This document shows, piece after piece, positions 1 through 9,338 of a DNA stretch of 64,000 nucleotides. The position numbers were made by a program, and so were the translations under genes. The stretch comes from Sphingomonas xanthus (lineage in GTDB: Bacteria > Pseudomonadota > Alphaproteobacteria > Sphingomonadales > Sphingomonadaceae), in contig NZ_CP041659.1 in assembly GCF_007998985.1 (NCBI RefSeq), positions 1,548,001 through 1,612,000 of the forward strand, given 5' to 3'. The stretch's first letter is position 1; each line of letters opens with the position of its first letter. The notes beneath the pieces were generated by a model. That model made no database searches, was not told the DNA's origin, and saw only the letters and a program-made list of their open reading frames with translations.

Positions 1-78
1 ATAAGCGCCGGCGGCGATCAGGACGACGAGCGCGCCAGATGCCAGATACTTGCGGTTGTTCGCGGTGGTAGCGTTCAT
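1..78 (-). CDS. N-terminus of an unidentified membrane or exported protein (cut by window edge)
   Basis: Only the first 26 codons are present; the gene runs off the left edge. The start at position 78 follows a strong Shine-Dalgarno run (AGGGGG) on the minus strand. The visible residues begin MNATTANNRKYLASG and continue into an Ala/Val/Leu-rich stretch typical of an uncleaved signal anchor or first membrane helix. An efflux-pump periplasmic adaptor would look like this, but so would many other proteins, so no function is assigned. Confidence 0.6.
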   Translation of the reverse strand, partial: MNATTANNRKYLASGALVVLIAAGAY

Positions 79-105
79 GAGTGCCCCCTATTGAACCATC
101 CGCCT

Positions 106-133
106 TTATTAATAATTTGTTAACCGGAGTCAA
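106..133 (-). promoter_or_regulatory. Candidate promoter for the left-edge gene
   Basis: On the minus strand TTGACT (128-133) is followed after 16 bases by TAATAA (106-111). This AT-rich patch sits just upstream of the partial gene's ribosome binding site and is the only clear sigma-70-like pair in the 215-base gap 79-293. I see no gene in the rest of that gap. Confidence 0.4.
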
Positions 134-293
134 AGTTTTCGCGCACGAAAGGATGTCGGTCCGGGCCATGACGAGGGCTGGGTGCGCCAGTCCGATTATG
201 CAGAAAACGGCCGTTTGTACCTCGCGAGGCACTTGCTTCCAATGGCGACGCGGCTCGAGTCGGACCGCCCGTTCGCGCCCGCAGCAGTTTCGA

Positions 294-1028
294 TCAGGCG
301 GCAGTGCGCTGCTGTTCGCGCCAGTCCGTAGTGCGGCGATCGTAGTCATCGGCCAGCGCCTCGAGCGCGGCGGCGCAATCGCCTTCGAAGCTGGGTCCGT
401 GCATCAGTGCTAGCCGGGCCGGCTTGAGCGCGGCAAGGCGGCGGATGGTTGATCCCATCTGGGGATGAAGGCTTGAGAAGCCGAACTGATCCTCGGCGGC
501 GATCGCCGGACCGACAATGTCCGAAGCGGTCAGGGCATGCGCCGCTCCCACCTGCGTGAACAGATCGCCGCACAGCAATGTGTCGCTCGTTTCCTCATAA
601 AGCAGTCCCGCATCCCATCCGTGCGGCGTATGCGGCGTGTCGATATAGCGCACACGCTTGCCGCCAAGGTCGAGCAGCGCTTCGTTTCCTAGCGCCACTG
701 GTGCGCGGTCGCACATGTCGGTGAGATTGATATCGCAGGCAAGCGCACCATGCGCGACCTGCGCGTTCGCGGCAGTCTCGAGCCACAGATTGGCCGATCC
801 GCATTCGTCGGCCTCGACATGGCCGAAGCTGATCCAGCGCAGGGTCTCGGGCGGGATGACCTGGGCGACGGCATCGCGCACCGCAGGGAAGAGCTGCCGC
901 TGCCCCGTGTGGAAGAGCAAGGGCTGGTCGGCGAGGATGAGGAACTGGTTGAAGGTCAGGCCGGCAGGCGGAACAAAGGTCGAAATGCGAAAGATGCCGT
1001 CGGCGATCTCGTCGAGCTGGGTAGTCAT
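294..1028 (-). CDS. MBL-fold metallo-hydrolase
   Basis: A 244-residue protein with the overall plan of metallo-beta-lactamase-fold hydrolases. The usual HxHxDH motif is degenerate: the equivalent segment reads SFGHVEADECGS, as in the flavodiiron-like branch where H-x-E-x-D is used. Later landmarks are DTPHTPHGWD, CGDLFTQVG (metal-bridging Asp) and ALMHGPSFEGD near the C-terminus. The start at 1028 is chosen because the protein homology begins there (MTTQLDEIADGIFRIS) and a GGAAAGG-like site lies upstream; an in-frame ATG at 1097 would overlap the divergent regulator gene. Substrate unknown. It is probably controlled by the neighbouring TetR. Confidence 0.8.
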   Translation of the reverse strand: MTTQLDEIADGIFRISTFVPPAGLTFNQFLILADQPLLFHTGQRQLFPAVRDAVAQVIPPETLRWISFGHVEADECGSANLWLETAANAQVAHGALACDINLTDMCDRAPVALGNEALLDLGGKRVRYIDTPHTPHGWDAGLLYEETSDTLLCGDLFTQVGAAHALTASDIVGPAIAAEDQFGFSSLHPQMGSTIRRLAALKPARLALMHGPSFEGDCAAALEALADDYDRRTTDWREQQRTAA

Positions 1029-1055
1029 GCTGCCGCCTTTCCGATGAGAATTAAA

Positions 1056-1084
1056 TTGACTACACAGCACTGTGCAATTATTTT
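1056..1084 (+). promoter_or_regulatory. tetR promoter with overlapping dyad operator
   Basis: TTGACT (1056-1061) and TATTTT (1079-1084) are separated by 17 bases, and the -10 ends only 6 bases before the tetR ATG at 1091, so the transcript is probably leaderless. Inside the spacer lies the dyad CACAG-CA-CTGTG (1063-1074), also flanked by AATTG/CAATT. A repressor bound there would block this promoter and could also affect the divergent hydrolase gene. Confidence 0.5.
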
Positions 1085-1090
1085 GAGAAA

Positions 1091-1693
1091 ATGTCAACGC
1101 ATTCGCTTAATGCTCCCCCAAAACGGGATTATCGGCTGGGCAAACGGGCCAAGAAGCAGGAAGAGACGCGCCAGCGCATTGTCGAGGCGGCAGTCGACCT
1201 GCACTGTTCGATCGGTCCGGCGCGCACGAGCGTGTCGCAAATTGCCGAGCGGGCAGGGGTGCAGCGTCATACCTATTATGCCCACTTTCCCGACGAGTGG
1301 GACCTGTTGACGGCCTGCTCGGGCCTGGCGCTGTCTCGCGACCCGCTCCCCAGCGTTGAGGACTGGCTGGATTTTCCCCCCGGCCAAGAACGGATCGTCC
1401 ACGGGCTTGCTGAACTCTATGCCTGGTTCGGCCGCAATGAAGGGCAGGCCGCCTGCGTCCTGAGGGACGCGGAACATCACGAGCCGACACGAAAGATCGT
1501 CGCGCTAAGGATGCAGCCGACATTCCAGCGCGCGGCCGCTCTGCTCGCGGAAGGCCTGCCCGGGCAGGGCGCGTCGCTGGTCGCGGTGGCGCTCGATTTC
1601 CACTGCTGGCGGATCCTGGCGAGCGATCATAGTCCGTCAGGTGCAGCGGCGCTGATGGCGGGCGCTATTTGCAGCACGACCCCTGTCGCCTAA
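1091..1693 (+). CDS. TetR/AcrR family transcriptional regulator
   Basis: A 200-residue regulator. The N-terminal helix-turn-helix spans roughly residues 23-70, with the family signature around SQIAERAGVQRHTYYAHF. The C-terminal part (residues 75-200) is the usual variable ligand-binding helical domain and gives no hint of the ligand. The ATG at 1091 has no Shine-Dalgarno site; the start is supported by the promoter 6 bases upstream (leaderless). It is divergent from the MBL hydrolase, 62 bases apart, a typical local-regulator arrangement. Confidence 0.85.
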   Translation: MSTHSLNAPPKRDYRLGKRAKKQEETRQRIVEAAVDLHCSIGPARTSVSQIAERAGVQRHTYYAHFPDEWDLLTACSGLALSRDPLPSVEDWLDFPPGQERIVHGLAELYAWFGRNEGQAACVLRDAEHHEPTRKIVALRMQPTFQRAAALLAEGLPGQGASLVAVALDFHCWRILASDHSPSGAAALMAGAICSTTPVA

Positions 1694-1705
1694 GGACAGC
1701 GCGTT

Positions 1706-2236
1706 ATGGCCGAGAGCGTACGTCCGATCCATGGGCAGGGGAAATGCCCCACAAGGCAAATCATTGTCCGCTGCGGCTCCCTCCTGACGCATTCGGAGTG
1801 CGAGCAGCTCCGCAGCCTTATGCTGGCGGCCATATTGCATCCTGCAAGCCGGTACGACGCGGAGCAAAGCCGCACATGGGCCAACAATGTTCCAGCGATT
1901 GCCAATCTCCAGGAAAGGCTAGCCCCGCAACAGTTGGTGTTGGCTGTCGAGGAAGAGGTACTGCAGGGATTCATGTCCCTTGCCGATGACGGGCTCATCG
2001 ATCTTGCGTTCATCGCGCCCGAATATCAGGGAACCGGCCTGTTCGCGGCGCTGCTGACGGATGTTGAGCGAGCCGCAAGCGCACGAGGTCTTGCCTGGCT
2101 GGGCGCAAAAGCGAGCTTGAATGCAGTCGGCCCATTCCAGCGCCGGGGTTTTTCGGTTCTGGACCGGGAAGATGTTACATTGCCCGGCAGTGGTCGATCG
2201 CTGACCCGCTTCCACGTCGAAAAGCCGCTGACCTGA
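1706..2236 (+). CDS. GNAT family N-acetyltransferase
   Basis: A 176-residue acetyl-CoA-dependent acyltransferase. The acetyl-CoA binding motif A is visible as IAPEYQGTGLFAALLTDVE (about residues 103-121: the Q-x-x-G-x-G/A pattern), followed by the typical 'NAVGPFQRRGF' segment seen in many GNATs. The ATG at 1706 follows an AAGGA site. It lies 12 bases after tetR on the same strand and may be co-transcribed. Substrate cannot be inferred; it could modify a small molecule or a protein N-terminus. Confidence 0.75.
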   Translation: MAESVRPIHGQGKCPTRQIIVRCGSLLTHSECEQLRSLMLAAILHPASRYDAEQSRTWANNVPAIANLQERLAPQQLVLAVEEEVLQGFMSLADDGLIDLAFIAPEYQGTGLFAALLTDVERAASARGLAWLGAKASLNAVGPFQRRGFSVLDREDVTLPGSGRSLTRFHVEKPLT

Positions 2237-2300
2237 AGCCGCCACGACTGGAGGCAGTGCGCCGGGGCCGGTTCCGGGGCGGGCCTTGGATGCGCTTTGC

Positions 2301-2771
2301 TTATCCGGAAGGGGTCTGGACCGCTGGCGAACGGTTGAGTTCGGCGACCTGCTTGCGGTTGGCCTGGACCGAGCGGTGCGCCCGCTCGATCATTGCGGCG
2401 ACGTCGGCAGTCATGTTCGCCGCGGCCAATGCGCTTTCCAGCTTCTCGATCAGATATTCCTCGCCGCGCAGGACTTCCTCGATGACCGCTCGATCATCGC
2501 GGCCCGCGAAGTTCGCCTTGAAGTCGAGCCAGCGCTGATGGAGGTAGCCCAGCGTCGTGCCATCGCGATCCGGGTCCACTCCTTCCGCGTAAAGCAGCTT
2601 GTTCATGTCCCGAAGCGTGCGGTCCCGCTCATTCACGAGGGCGGTGAACAGGCTTTGCATTTGCGGTTGCTCGGCATGTTGGGCAGCGTGCCGGTAGCCG
2701 TTGACGCTGTCGGCGACGGTATCGGCAAGGGTTTTCAAGAGGGCCAGGCTCTCATCCTTGTTTGTCGGCAT
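2301..2771 (-). CDS. DUF2383/PA2169 family four-helix-bundle protein
   Basis: A 156-residue all-helical, soluble protein with no signal peptide. It matches the DUF2383 (PA2169-like) family, built as a ferritin-like four-helix bundle; characteristic stretches are NGYRHAAQHAEQPQMQSLF near residue 25 and the acidic segment VIEEVLRGEEYLIEKLESAL around residue 100. Such proteins are often stress-induced and may bind metals. The ATG has a GGAGG site. The gene is divergent from a hemerythrin gene with a stress-type promoter, which fits a stress role (inference). Confidence 0.75.
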   Translation of the reverse strand: MPTNKDESLALLKTLADTVADSVNGYRHAAQHAEQPQMQSLFTALVNERDRTLRDMNKLLYAEGVDPDRDGTTLGYLHQRWLDFKANFAGRDDRAVIEEVLRGEEYLIEKLESALAAANMTADVAAMIERAHRSVQANRKQVAELNRSPAVQTPSG

Positions 2772-2847
2772 TGGTGGCCTCCACAGATTGACGATGCCGA
2801 CTGAACGTCCGGCGCGACGAGTCGATGCATGGAGATGGTGCGCCGCT

Positions 2848-2871
2848 GGAACGACTTGCCTTGCCGCGGTT
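2848..2871 (+). promoter_or_regulatory. EcfG-type general stress promoter upstream of the hemerythrin gene
   Basis: GGAAC (2848-2852), a 16-base spacer, then GTT (2869-2871). This fits the GGAAC-N16/17-cGTT pattern known for the alphaproteobacterial general stress sigma factor EcfG; the base before GTT is G rather than C. The -10 lies 25 bases upstream of the hemerythrin start codon. Confidence 0.55.
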
Positions 2872-2896
2872 TAAACTTCTTTTCAGGAGGTTGCCC

Positions 2897-3493
2897 ATGA
2901 ACACGCGTAGTGAGAGCCGGGCCAAGCCCGGACAAGATCGTAGCCCGTTCAACTTCAGTGGTGGTTCCGTCATCGCCGCGGTCGCTGCCGGCGCGGCCCT
3001 CGCACTTGCCGGAAACTTTGGCCGTAAACTGGCGGTCCAAGGCCTCAGCGCTTCGAAAGGCGATTGGAGTGAATCGCTGGCCGCCGAGCATACGGCCGTG
3101 GAAAAACTGTTCGACGCGATGCTCGCGACCGACGACGGCGACAAGTATAAGCGCGCGCTGCTGCTCACGCAGCTTTCCCATGCGCTGGACAAACATGCCT
3201 ATGCGGAAGAGCATGTCATCTATCCCAAGCTGCGCGAAACCGGCGACGAAAGCTTCGCCGAGCATCTCGAGAACGACCATGGCGCGGTAAAGGAATTCCT
3301 TTATCGGCTGTCGAAGATGAGCAGCGAAGATCCGGCATGGCGGGAAACTGTCGGCGCCTTTCGCAATGTGGTCCTGCTGCACGCCGAGGAAGAAGAAAAG
3401 CAGATTTTCCCGGCCCTTCGCGCCAAGCTGTCCGATGATGACAACGCGCGGCTGACCAAGGACGTCAACAAGGCAGGATTCTGGGCCGCTTGA
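2897..3493 (+). CDS. Hemerythrin HHE domain-containing protein
   Basis: A 198-residue protein: a basic start, one hydrophobic Ala/Gly-rich segment (about residues 25-45, a possible membrane anchor), then a hemerythrin-type four-helix bundle. Candidate di-iron ligands are H in AAEHTAVEKLF, the KHAYAEEHVIYPKL motif, ENDHGAVKEF and LLHAEEEEKQIFPAL, matching the HHE repeat pattern. Such proteins bind oxygen, NO or peroxide, or store iron. The ATG at 2897 follows a perfect AGGAGG; a longer in-frame reading from 2825 would run through the promoter and is rejected. The EcfG-like promoter suggests general stress control. Confidence 0.85.
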   Translation: MNTRSESRAKPGQDRSPFNFSGGSVIAAVAAGAALALAGNFGRKLAVQGLSASKGDWSESLAAEHTAVEKLFDAMLATDDGDKYKRALLLTQLSHALDKHAYAEEHVIYPKLRETGDESFAEHLENDHGAVKEFLYRLSKMSSEDPAWRETVGAFRNVVLLHAEEEEKQIFPALRAKLSDDDNARLTKDVNKAGFWAA

Positions 3494-3610
3494 TCGGAAA
3501 TCACCGAACCAGGGCAGGGCGCGGCGCATGCTTGGACGCCTGTCGCGTTGCGCGTGGGCCCGCTACCACAGGCGCCATGATCGACGCTTGCGCCAGCTTG
3601 GCCTGATTCG

Positions 3611-4594
3611 ATGGCGCACCGCATCGCAGTTGCCGATATCGGCGGGACCCATGCCCGCTTCGCGCTGGCCGACATTGCTGAGGGCGCGGTGGTCGGGCTT
3701 GGCGACCCGCTAACGCTTGCCACCTCGGATCATGCCAGTTTCCAGACTGCGTGGCAGCAGTTCGGTCACCAGCTCGGCGAACCCTTGCCGACCGACCTCG
3801 GGGTCGCCTTTGCGGGGACCGTCCAGGGGGATGTGCTGAAGCTGACCAACAATCCTTGGGTCATTCAGCCGGCACTGATGAAGGAGAAGCTGGGGGTCGA
3901 GCGATTCTTAATCGTCAACGATTTTGGCGCCGTGGCCCATGCCGTGGCGCAGCTTGGCCCAGACCATTTCGACCATCTGTGCGGGCCGGACCGGCCATTG
4001 CCCGCGACCGGCGTCACATCGGTCGTCGGGCCCGGCACAGGGCTTGGGGTCGCACAATTGCTACGCCACGCCAGCGGCTATCATGTCATCGAAACGGAAG
4101 GCGGGCATGTCGATTTCGCGCCGCTGGACGGACTTGAGGACCGCATCCTGCAATATCTGCGCCGCCAGTTCCGCCGCGTGTCAACGGAGCGGATCGCCTG
4201 CGGATCGGGGCTCGCCAATCTTTATGACGCACTTGCATCGATCGAAGGGCAGAATGCCCGCTATGCCGACGACAAGGCATTGTGGGCGGCCGCACTGGAG
4301 GGACGCGACCCGCTCGCCGGGGCTGCGCTCGACCGCTTCTTCCTGACCTTGGGCGCGGTTGCCGGCGACCTTGCGCTTTCGCATGGCGCCAATGCCGTCG
4401 TCATTGCCGGCGGGCTCGGCTTCCGGCTCAAGGATCGCTTCGCCGGCTCGGGCTTTGCCGACCGGTTCATCGCCAAGGGGCGTTTCGAACGGCGGATGGA
4501 GGCCATTCCTGTCAAGCTCGTCACCCACCCGCAACCCGGATTGTACGGCGCTGCCGCGGCCTTCGCGATCGGCCTCACGGGCGGCGGCCATTAG
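3611..4594 (+). CDS. glk: Glucokinase
   Basis: A 327-residue bacterial (ROK-unrelated, Glk-type) glucokinase that phosphorylates glucose with ATP in the cytoplasm. The phosphate-binding motif ADIGGTHARFALADI is at residues 6-20. NDFGAVAHAV, the adenosine-site region VGPGTGLGVAQL and the glucose-binding ETEGGHVDFAPL follow in the expected order, and length is normal for the family. It is the first gene of the Entner-Doudoroff cluster, 54 bases ahead of zwf. The start has no good Shine-Dalgarno site but matches the family N-terminus exactly. Confidence 0.95.
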   Translation: MAHRIAVADIGGTHARFALADIAEGAVVGLGDPLTLATSDHASFQTAWQQFGHQLGEPLPTDLGVAFAGTVQGDVLKLTNNPWVIQPALMKEKLGVERFLIVNDFGAVAHAVAQLGPDHFDHLCGPDRPLPATGVTSVVGPGTGLGVAQLLRHASGYHVIETEGGHVDFAPLDGLEDRILQYLRRQFRRVSTERIACGSGLANLYDALASIEGQNARYADDKALWAAALEGRDPLAGAALDRFFLTLGAVAGDLALSHGANAVVIAGGLGFRLKDRFAGSGFADRFIAKGRFERRMEAIPVKLVTHPQPGLYGAAAAFAIGLTGGGH

Positions 4595-4648
4595 CTTTTG
4601 CCGAACGATGGTCGCAACCTCGCCCCAGAACAGCTAGGAACGGAGAGG

Positions 4649-6100
4649 ATGAAGACGGTCAGCACCCTTTTGCTGTTCGGCGCCACCGGCGACCTGTCGC
4701 ATCGCATGTTGCTTCCGTCGCTTTACGGTCTTCATGTCGACGGGTTGCTGCCGGCGGATTTCCGGATCGTAGCCACCGCCCGAAGCAAATTCGACGACGC
4801 GGCCTTTCGTGCCAGCGCCGTCGACGCGCTGAAGGACCATGTCCCGGCGGATTTCTTCGATGATGCCAAGGCCGGGGAGTTCGTTTCCCGCCTGAGCTAT
4901 GTGCCGCTCGATGCAACCCAGCGGGACGGCTTTGACCGGCTTGCGGAGAAGATCGATCCGGCCGGCGGACTGGCGATCTTCCTGTCAACCGCGCCATCGC
5001 TGTTCAAGCCCACGATCGACGGGCTGGCCTCGGCGGGCCTGACCGGCGAGGATGTTCGTCTGGCATTGGAAAAGCCGCTCGGCACCGACCTCGCCTCTAG
5101 CCGGGAGATCAATGACGCGGTCGCCGCGGCCTTTCCGGAAGAGCGGACCTTCCGGATCGATCATTATTTGGGCAAGGAAACCGTCCAGAACCTGCTTGCG
5201 CTGCGCTTCGCCAATTCGACCTTCGAGCCGCTTTGGAACAGCGCCCATATTGACCATGTCCAGATCACGGTCGCGGAAACGGTCGGGCTGGAAGGGCGTG
5301 CCGGCTATTATGACAGCGCGGGCGCGCTTCGTGACATGGTCCAGAACCATATGCTGCAACTGGTCGCGCTGGTGGCGATGGAGCCCCCGGCCAACTTCGA
5401 TGCGACCTCGGTCCGGGACGAAAAGGTCAAGGTGCTGCGCTCGCTGCGCGCCATCGGCAGCGACGATATCGCAACCCATGTCGTCACCGGCCAGTATGGC
5501 AATGGCGCGGTCGGGGATCAGCCCGTCGGTAGCTATACGTCTGAACTCGGCAAACCATCGTCGACCGAGACCTTCGTCGCGCTCAAGGCCCATGTCGACA
5601 ATTGGCGCTGGTCCGGCGTGCCCTTCTACCTGCGCACCGGCAAACGGATGGCCGCCCGCAAGACCGAAATTTTCATCCAGTTCAAATGCGTGCCCCATTC
5701 GATATTCGCCAGCAGGGGTGCGCGGACACAGGCCAACAAGCTCGTCATCTCGATCCAGCCGGAAGAGAATATCCGCCTGCTGGTGATGGCCAAGACGCCC
5801 GGACTCGACCGCCAGGGCCTGCGTCTTCGCGAAATTGCGCTAGATGTGGCGATGGCCGACGCTTTCGCTGACGCGCGGCGCCGGATCGCCTACGAACGGC
5901 TGCTGCTCGACCTCGTCGAGGGCGATCCGACCCTGTTCGTGCGCCGCGACGAAGTGGAGGCGCAGTGGCAATGGATCGATGATGTCCGCGCTGCCTGCCG
6001 TGAGGCGGGTTTGGAACCGCGAAACTATGGCGCGGGAAGTTGGGGTCCCTCGGCGGCCATCGCCCTGACCGAGCGGGACGGGGTGCATTGGCATGACTAG
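4649..6100 (+). CDS. zwf: Glucose-6-phosphate dehydrogenase
   Basis: A 483-residue enzyme oxidising glucose 6-phosphate to 6-phosphogluconolactone with NAD(P)+. The coenzyme-binding fingerprint [19 protein letters not shown] is at residues 7-25 and the active-site peptide RIDHYLGKE near residue 170; LRTGKRM follows later. The ATG at 4649 is preferred over an in-frame TTG at 4598 because a GGAG site is well placed and the family N-terminus begins here. The 3' end overlaps edd by 8 bases, implying translational coupling. Confidence 0.96.
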   Translation: MKTVSTLLLFGATGDLSHRMLLPSLYGLHVDGLLPADFRIVATARSKFDDAAFRASAVDALKDHVPADFFDDAKAGEFVSRLSYVPLDATQRDGFDRLAEKIDPAGGLAIFLSTAPSLFKPTIDGLASAGLTGEDVRLALEKPLGTDLASSREINDAVAAAFPEERTFRIDHYLGKETVQNLLALRFANSTFEPLWNSAHIDHVQITVAETVGLEGRAGYYDSAGALRDMVQNHMLQLVALVAMEPPANFDATSVRDEKVKVLRSLRAIGSDDIATHVVTGQYGNGAVGDQPVGSYTSELGKPSSTETFVALKAHVDNWRWSGVPFYLRTGKRMAARKTEIFIQFKCVPHSIFASRGARTQANKLVISIQPEENIRLLVMAKTPGLDRQGLRLREIALDVAMADAFADARRRIAYERLLLDLVEGDPTLFVRRDEVEAQWQWIDDVRAACREAGLEPRNYGAGSWGPSAAIALTERDGVHWHD

Positions 6101-7907
6101 CCTTGATCCGCGCGTTGGCAAGGTGACCGACCGGATAATCGAGCGGTCGAAGGCAAGCCGCCGCCGATACCTGGAGCTGATCGCTGCCGAGGCCGACCGT
6201 GGCATGCGACGCGAACGGCTTAGCTGCGGCAACTTCGCCCACGGGTTCGCCGCGAGCGGGGAGGACAAGCCTGCGATCAAGGGTCTGCGCGGGCCGAACC
6301 TTGGTATCGTCACGGCCTATAACGACATGCTGTCGGCGCATCAGCCCTACGGCCGTTACCCTGAGCAGATGAAGATTTATGCCCGCGAGGCCGGCGCCAC
6401 CGCCCAGGTCGCCGGGGGCGTTCCGGCGATGTGCGACGGGGTAACGCAGGGCCAGCCGGGAATGGACCTGTCGCTGGCAAGTCGCGACGTGATCGCGCTG
6501 GCCACTGCGGTCGCGCTGTCGCACGGCATGTTCGACGGCGTCGCCATGCTCGGAATTTGCGACAAGATCGTTCCGGGCCTCTTGATCGGCGCATTGCGCT
6601 TCGGTCATTTGCCGATGCTGCTGGTACCCGGCGGGCCGATGCCTTCGGGCCTGGCCAACAAGGAAAAGCAGCGCGTTCGGCAGCTTTATGCCGAAGGCAA
6701 GGCGAGCCGCGAGGAGCTGCTGGCTGCCGAATCCGCCTCGTATCATGGCGCCGGCACCTGCACCTTTTACGGCACCGCCAACAGCAACCAGATGATGATG
6801 GAATTGATGGGCCTGCATATTCCCGGCGCGGCATTCGCCAACCCGGGAACGAAGTTGCGGCAGGCGCTGACCCGGGCCGCGGTTCACCGGCTCGCTGCGC
6901 TGGCCAAGAACCGGGCCCGGCCGCTGGGCGAAGTCGTCGATGAGAAAGCAATCGTCAATGCAGCGGTCGGCCTGCTTGCGACCGGCGGTTCGACCAACCA
7001 TGCCATCCACCTTCCCGCGATCGCCCGGGCGGCCGGGATCCTGATCAATTGGCAGGACCTCGCCGAACTGTCGGCTGCTGTCCCGCTGATCGCGCGCGTC
7101 TATCCCGGCGGGTCGGGCGACGTGAACGATTTCCATGCGGCGGGCGGCATGGCGTTTACCGCCCGTACACTGCTGGACGCCGGGCTGTTGCATGGCGACA
7201 TGCTCCCGGCCGGGGCTGACGATTTCTGCGCCTTCGCCACTAATCCCGCGCTCGATGGCGAAGAACTGCGGTGGAGCGAGGTGCCGGCCTCGCGCGATCC
7301 GACAATGTTGCGCCCGGTCGCCGAGCCGTTCCTGGCCGATGGCGGCATGCGGCTGGTCGCGGGCAATATCGGCCGAGCGATCTTCAAGACCAGCGCCGTC
7401 GCTCCCGAACGCTGGACTATCGAGGCGGCCTGCCGATGTTTTTCGGATCAGGACCAGGTCCTGGCGGCGTTCCAGGCGGGAGAGCTCGATCGCGACGTTG
7501 CAGTGGTCGTCCGTTTCCAGGGACCGCGCGCCAACGGCATGCCCGAACTGCACAAGCTGACCCCGGCGCTCGGCGTGCTGCAGGACCGGGGACATAAGGT
7601 GATGCTGATCACCGACGGGCGCATGTCGGGAGCCAGCGGCAAGGTGCCCGCGGCAATTCATTGCTGTCCGGAAGCGCTTGGCGGCGGTCCGCTGGCGCGG
7701 CTGGCCGATGGCGACATAGTGCGCCTTTGCGCCGACAAGGGAACGCTCGAGGCCGTCGGAGTGGACCTGGCCGCCCGCGGGCCCGCCGAAGCCCCTGCGC
7801 CTCCGGTCGGCACCGGTCGCGAACTGTTCGCCTTCATGCGCGATGGCGCGGACGATGCCGAGCGCGGCGCATCGGCGATGCTCGACATGATGGAGCAAAG
7901 CCTGTGA
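6093..7907 (+). CDS. edd: Phosphogluconate dehydratase
   Basis: A 604-residue [4Fe-4S] dehydratase of the IlvD/Edd family converting 6-phosphogluconate to 2-keto-3-deoxy-6-phosphogluconate. Cluster-ligand regions [15 protein letters not shown] and [11 protein letters not shown] are intact, as are the [20 protein letters not shown] and [15 protein letters not shown] signatures. Length is normal. It overlaps zwf by 8 bases and shares a GTGA junction with eda, so the three are translationally coupled. Confidence 0.96.
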   Translation: MTSLDPRVGKVTDRIIERSKASRRRYLELIAAEADRGMRRERLSCGNFAHGFAASGEDKPAIKGLRGPNLGIVTAYNDMLSAHQPYGRYPEQMKIYAREAGATAQVAGGVPAMCDGVTQGQPGMDLSLASRDVIALATAVALSHGMFDGVAMLGICDKIVPGLLIGALRFGHLPMLLVPGGPMPSGLANKEKQRVRQLYAEGKASREELLAAESASYHGAGTCTFYGTANSNQMMMELMGLHIPGAAFANPGTKLRQALTRAAVHRLAALAKNRARPLGEVVDEKAIVNAAVGLLATGGSTNHAIHLPAIARAAGILINWQDLAELSAAVPLIARVYPGGSGDVNDFHAAGGMAFTARTLLDAGLLHGDMLPAGADDFCAFATNPALDGEELRWSEVPASRDPTMLRPVAEPFLADGGMRLVAGNIGRAIFKTSAVAPERWTIEAACRCFSDQDQVLAAFQAGELDRDVAVVVRFQGPRANGMPELHKLTPALGVLQDRGHKVMLITDGRMSGASGKVPAAIHCCPEALGGGPLARLADGDIVRLCADKGTLEAVGVDLAARGPAEAPAPPVGTGRELFAFMRDGADDAERGASAMLDMMEQSL

Positions 7908-8515
7908 GTATCGACACGATCATGCGCTGCGCGCCGGTGATCCCGGTGCTGGTCCTCGACGGGCAGGTAGATCCTGTGGCGCTTGCCGAAACGCTGGTCG
8001 AGGCCGGCCTCCCGGTGATCGAGGTTACCCTCCGGACGCCTTCGGCGCTCGATGCGATCCGCCGGATGCGCACCGTGGAAGGCGCGATCATTGGTGCGGG
8101 CACCGTACTCAGCGCCGCGATGATGGAGCAGGCGATCGGCGCTGGCGCCCAATTTGCCGTTTCCCCGGGCCTCCTCGACGGGCTTGTTCGCATGGCTAGC
8201 GAACGGGATCTGCCCTACCTCCCCGGCGTTGCCAATGCGACCGACCTGATGATCGGCATCGACCTCGGACTCGACCGATTCAAGTTCTTCCCGGCCGAAA
8301 GCTCCGGCGGGATCGCTGCCCTATCGGCACTGGCCGGCCCGTTCCTTGACGCCCGATTCTGCCCCACCGGCGGAATCACGGCGGAAACGGCTAGCGCCTG
8401 GCTCGCGCGTACCGAAGTGCTGTGCGTCGGCGGCAGCTGGATTATTCGTGCCGGCGAAACCGATCTCGCGGTTATCTTCGAGCGGGCGCGGGCCGCTGCG
8501 GCTCTTGGCGAATAA
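7904..8515 (+). CDS. eda: 2-keto-3-deoxy-6-phosphogluconate aldolase
   Basis: A 203-residue class I aldolase cleaving KDPG to pyruvate and glyceraldehyde 3-phosphate, the last step of the Entner-Doudoroff pathway. VIEVTLRTP (about residue 40) carries the general-base Glu and FKFFPAE (about residue 127) carries the Schiff-base Lys; GAGTVLS, SPG and PTGGI motifs are also present. The start is the GTG at 7904 overlapping the edd stop (GTGA). A longer in-frame reading upstream lies inside edd and is not used. Confidence 0.95.
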   Translation: MSIDTIMRCAPVIPVLVLDGQVDPVALAETLVEAGLPVIEVTLRTPSALDAIRRMRTVEGAIIGAGTVLSAAMMEQAIGAGAQFAVSPGLLDGLVRMASERDLPYLPGVANATDLMIGIDLGLDRFKFFPAESSGGIAALSALAGPFLDARFCPTGGITAETASAWLARTEVLCVGGSWIIRAGETDLAVIFERARAAAALGE

Positions 8516-8582
8516 GGGCCTCCGCGCCGGCCAATCGGCGGCGTAACGAAACCCGTTGCTTGGCGCCGACGTTAGGGAGGAC

Positions 8583-9338
8583 ATGTACCAGCCGCGCCCC
8601 ACGACCAAGGACCGTATCGCGACGATCATCGCAGTTCTGGCGATGCATGCGATGTTGGCCTTTGCCTTGATCAACATCTCGCCGGACGCGCGCGAACAGT
8701 TGCCCCCCGAGGTTATCGAGATTTTCGACGTGACCGAGGCGCCCCCGCCCGAGCCCCCAGTAGTCGAGCAGCTTCCCGAGCCCGAGCAGGAGCCGCAACC
8801 GCGCGAAGAGGGCGCTGCGTCCGCTCCCAATATCGAAAGCCGCGCCACGCCGGTCGTCGCGCCGCGCCCGCCGATCTCCCTGCCCATCCCGCAGCCGATG
8901 CCGGTCACCCAGACGCCGGGCGAGGGCAGCGAGTCCACGCAGGGTGCAGCTCCCATTGCGGGTCCCGGCACCGGCGCCGGCGGCGTGGGCACCGGAACGG
9001 GCAGCGGCGGTGCGGGCAGCGGGACCGGCGGAGGCGGCGCGGGCGGGGGAACGCGCCCATCGCTGCTTCGAGGAGTCACCAATCGCGATTTTCCCGAGGC
9101 GATCCAACGGCGCTGGCCGCGCGGGGGGCGGATCTTCGTCCGGGTTCGGGTCGAACCCAATGGCCGCCCAAGCCAGTGCGACGTATTGCGCTCCTTCGGC
9201 GACGCCGCAAGCGACCAATGGACTTGCAGCCTAGTAATGAGCCGCGCCACTTTCCGCCCAGCGACCGACGCCAACGGCCGGCCGATTTCGGCTTGGTTCG
9301 GCTATGTGCAAAGCGACACCGGCCGCTTCGACCGCTAG
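8583..9338 (+). CDS. TonB-like energy transducer (C-terminal TonB domain)
   Basis: A 251-residue inner-membrane protein: cytoplasmic tail, one transmembrane helix (about residues 11-31), a Pro/Glu-rich spacer (45-110), a Gly/Thr repeat linker (about 125-160), and a C-terminal TonB-type domain beginning near NRDFPEAIQRRWP. The domain contains a Cys pair (QCDVLR and WTCSL) also seen in other sphingomonad TonB-like proteins. An AGGGAGG site precedes the ATG at 8583. It sits between eda and pgl, 67 and 50 bases from them; whether it serves an outer-membrane sugar receptor is inference. Confidence 0.8.
   Translation: MYQPRPTTKDRIATIIAVLAMHAMLAFALINISPDAREQLPPEVIEIFDVTEAPPPEPPVVEQLPEPEQEPQPREEGAASAPNIESRATPVVAPRPPISLPIPQPMPVTQTPGEGSESTQGAAPIAGPGTGAGGVGTGTGSGGAGSGTGGGGAGGGTRPSLLRGVTNRDFPEAIQRRWPRGGRIFVRVRVEPNGRPSQCDVLRSFGDAASDQWTCSLVMSRATFRPATDANGRPISAWFGYVQSDTGRFDR

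Noticed and set aside
81..413. A 110-codon plus-strand open frame at the left edge
   Set aside because: It overlaps the promoter of the left-edge gene and the 3' end of the hydrolase gene in antisense. There is no ribosome site or recognisable domain.
4598..4648. Longer zwf start at TTG 4598
   Set aside because: The 17 added residues precede the conserved family N-terminus, and a better start with GGAG exists at 4649.
5745..7898. A 717-codon open frame on the minus strand across zwf and edd
   Set aside because: It is antisense to edd and zwf, whose catalytic motifs are intact, and its composition (Arg, Gly, His, Gln) is what GC-rich shadow frames give. No domain is recognisable.
8525..8540. 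A CGCCG-N6-CGGCG stem after eda considered as a terminator
   Set aside because: The stem is only five bases with no T-run, and the next gene follows closely. It is too weak to call.
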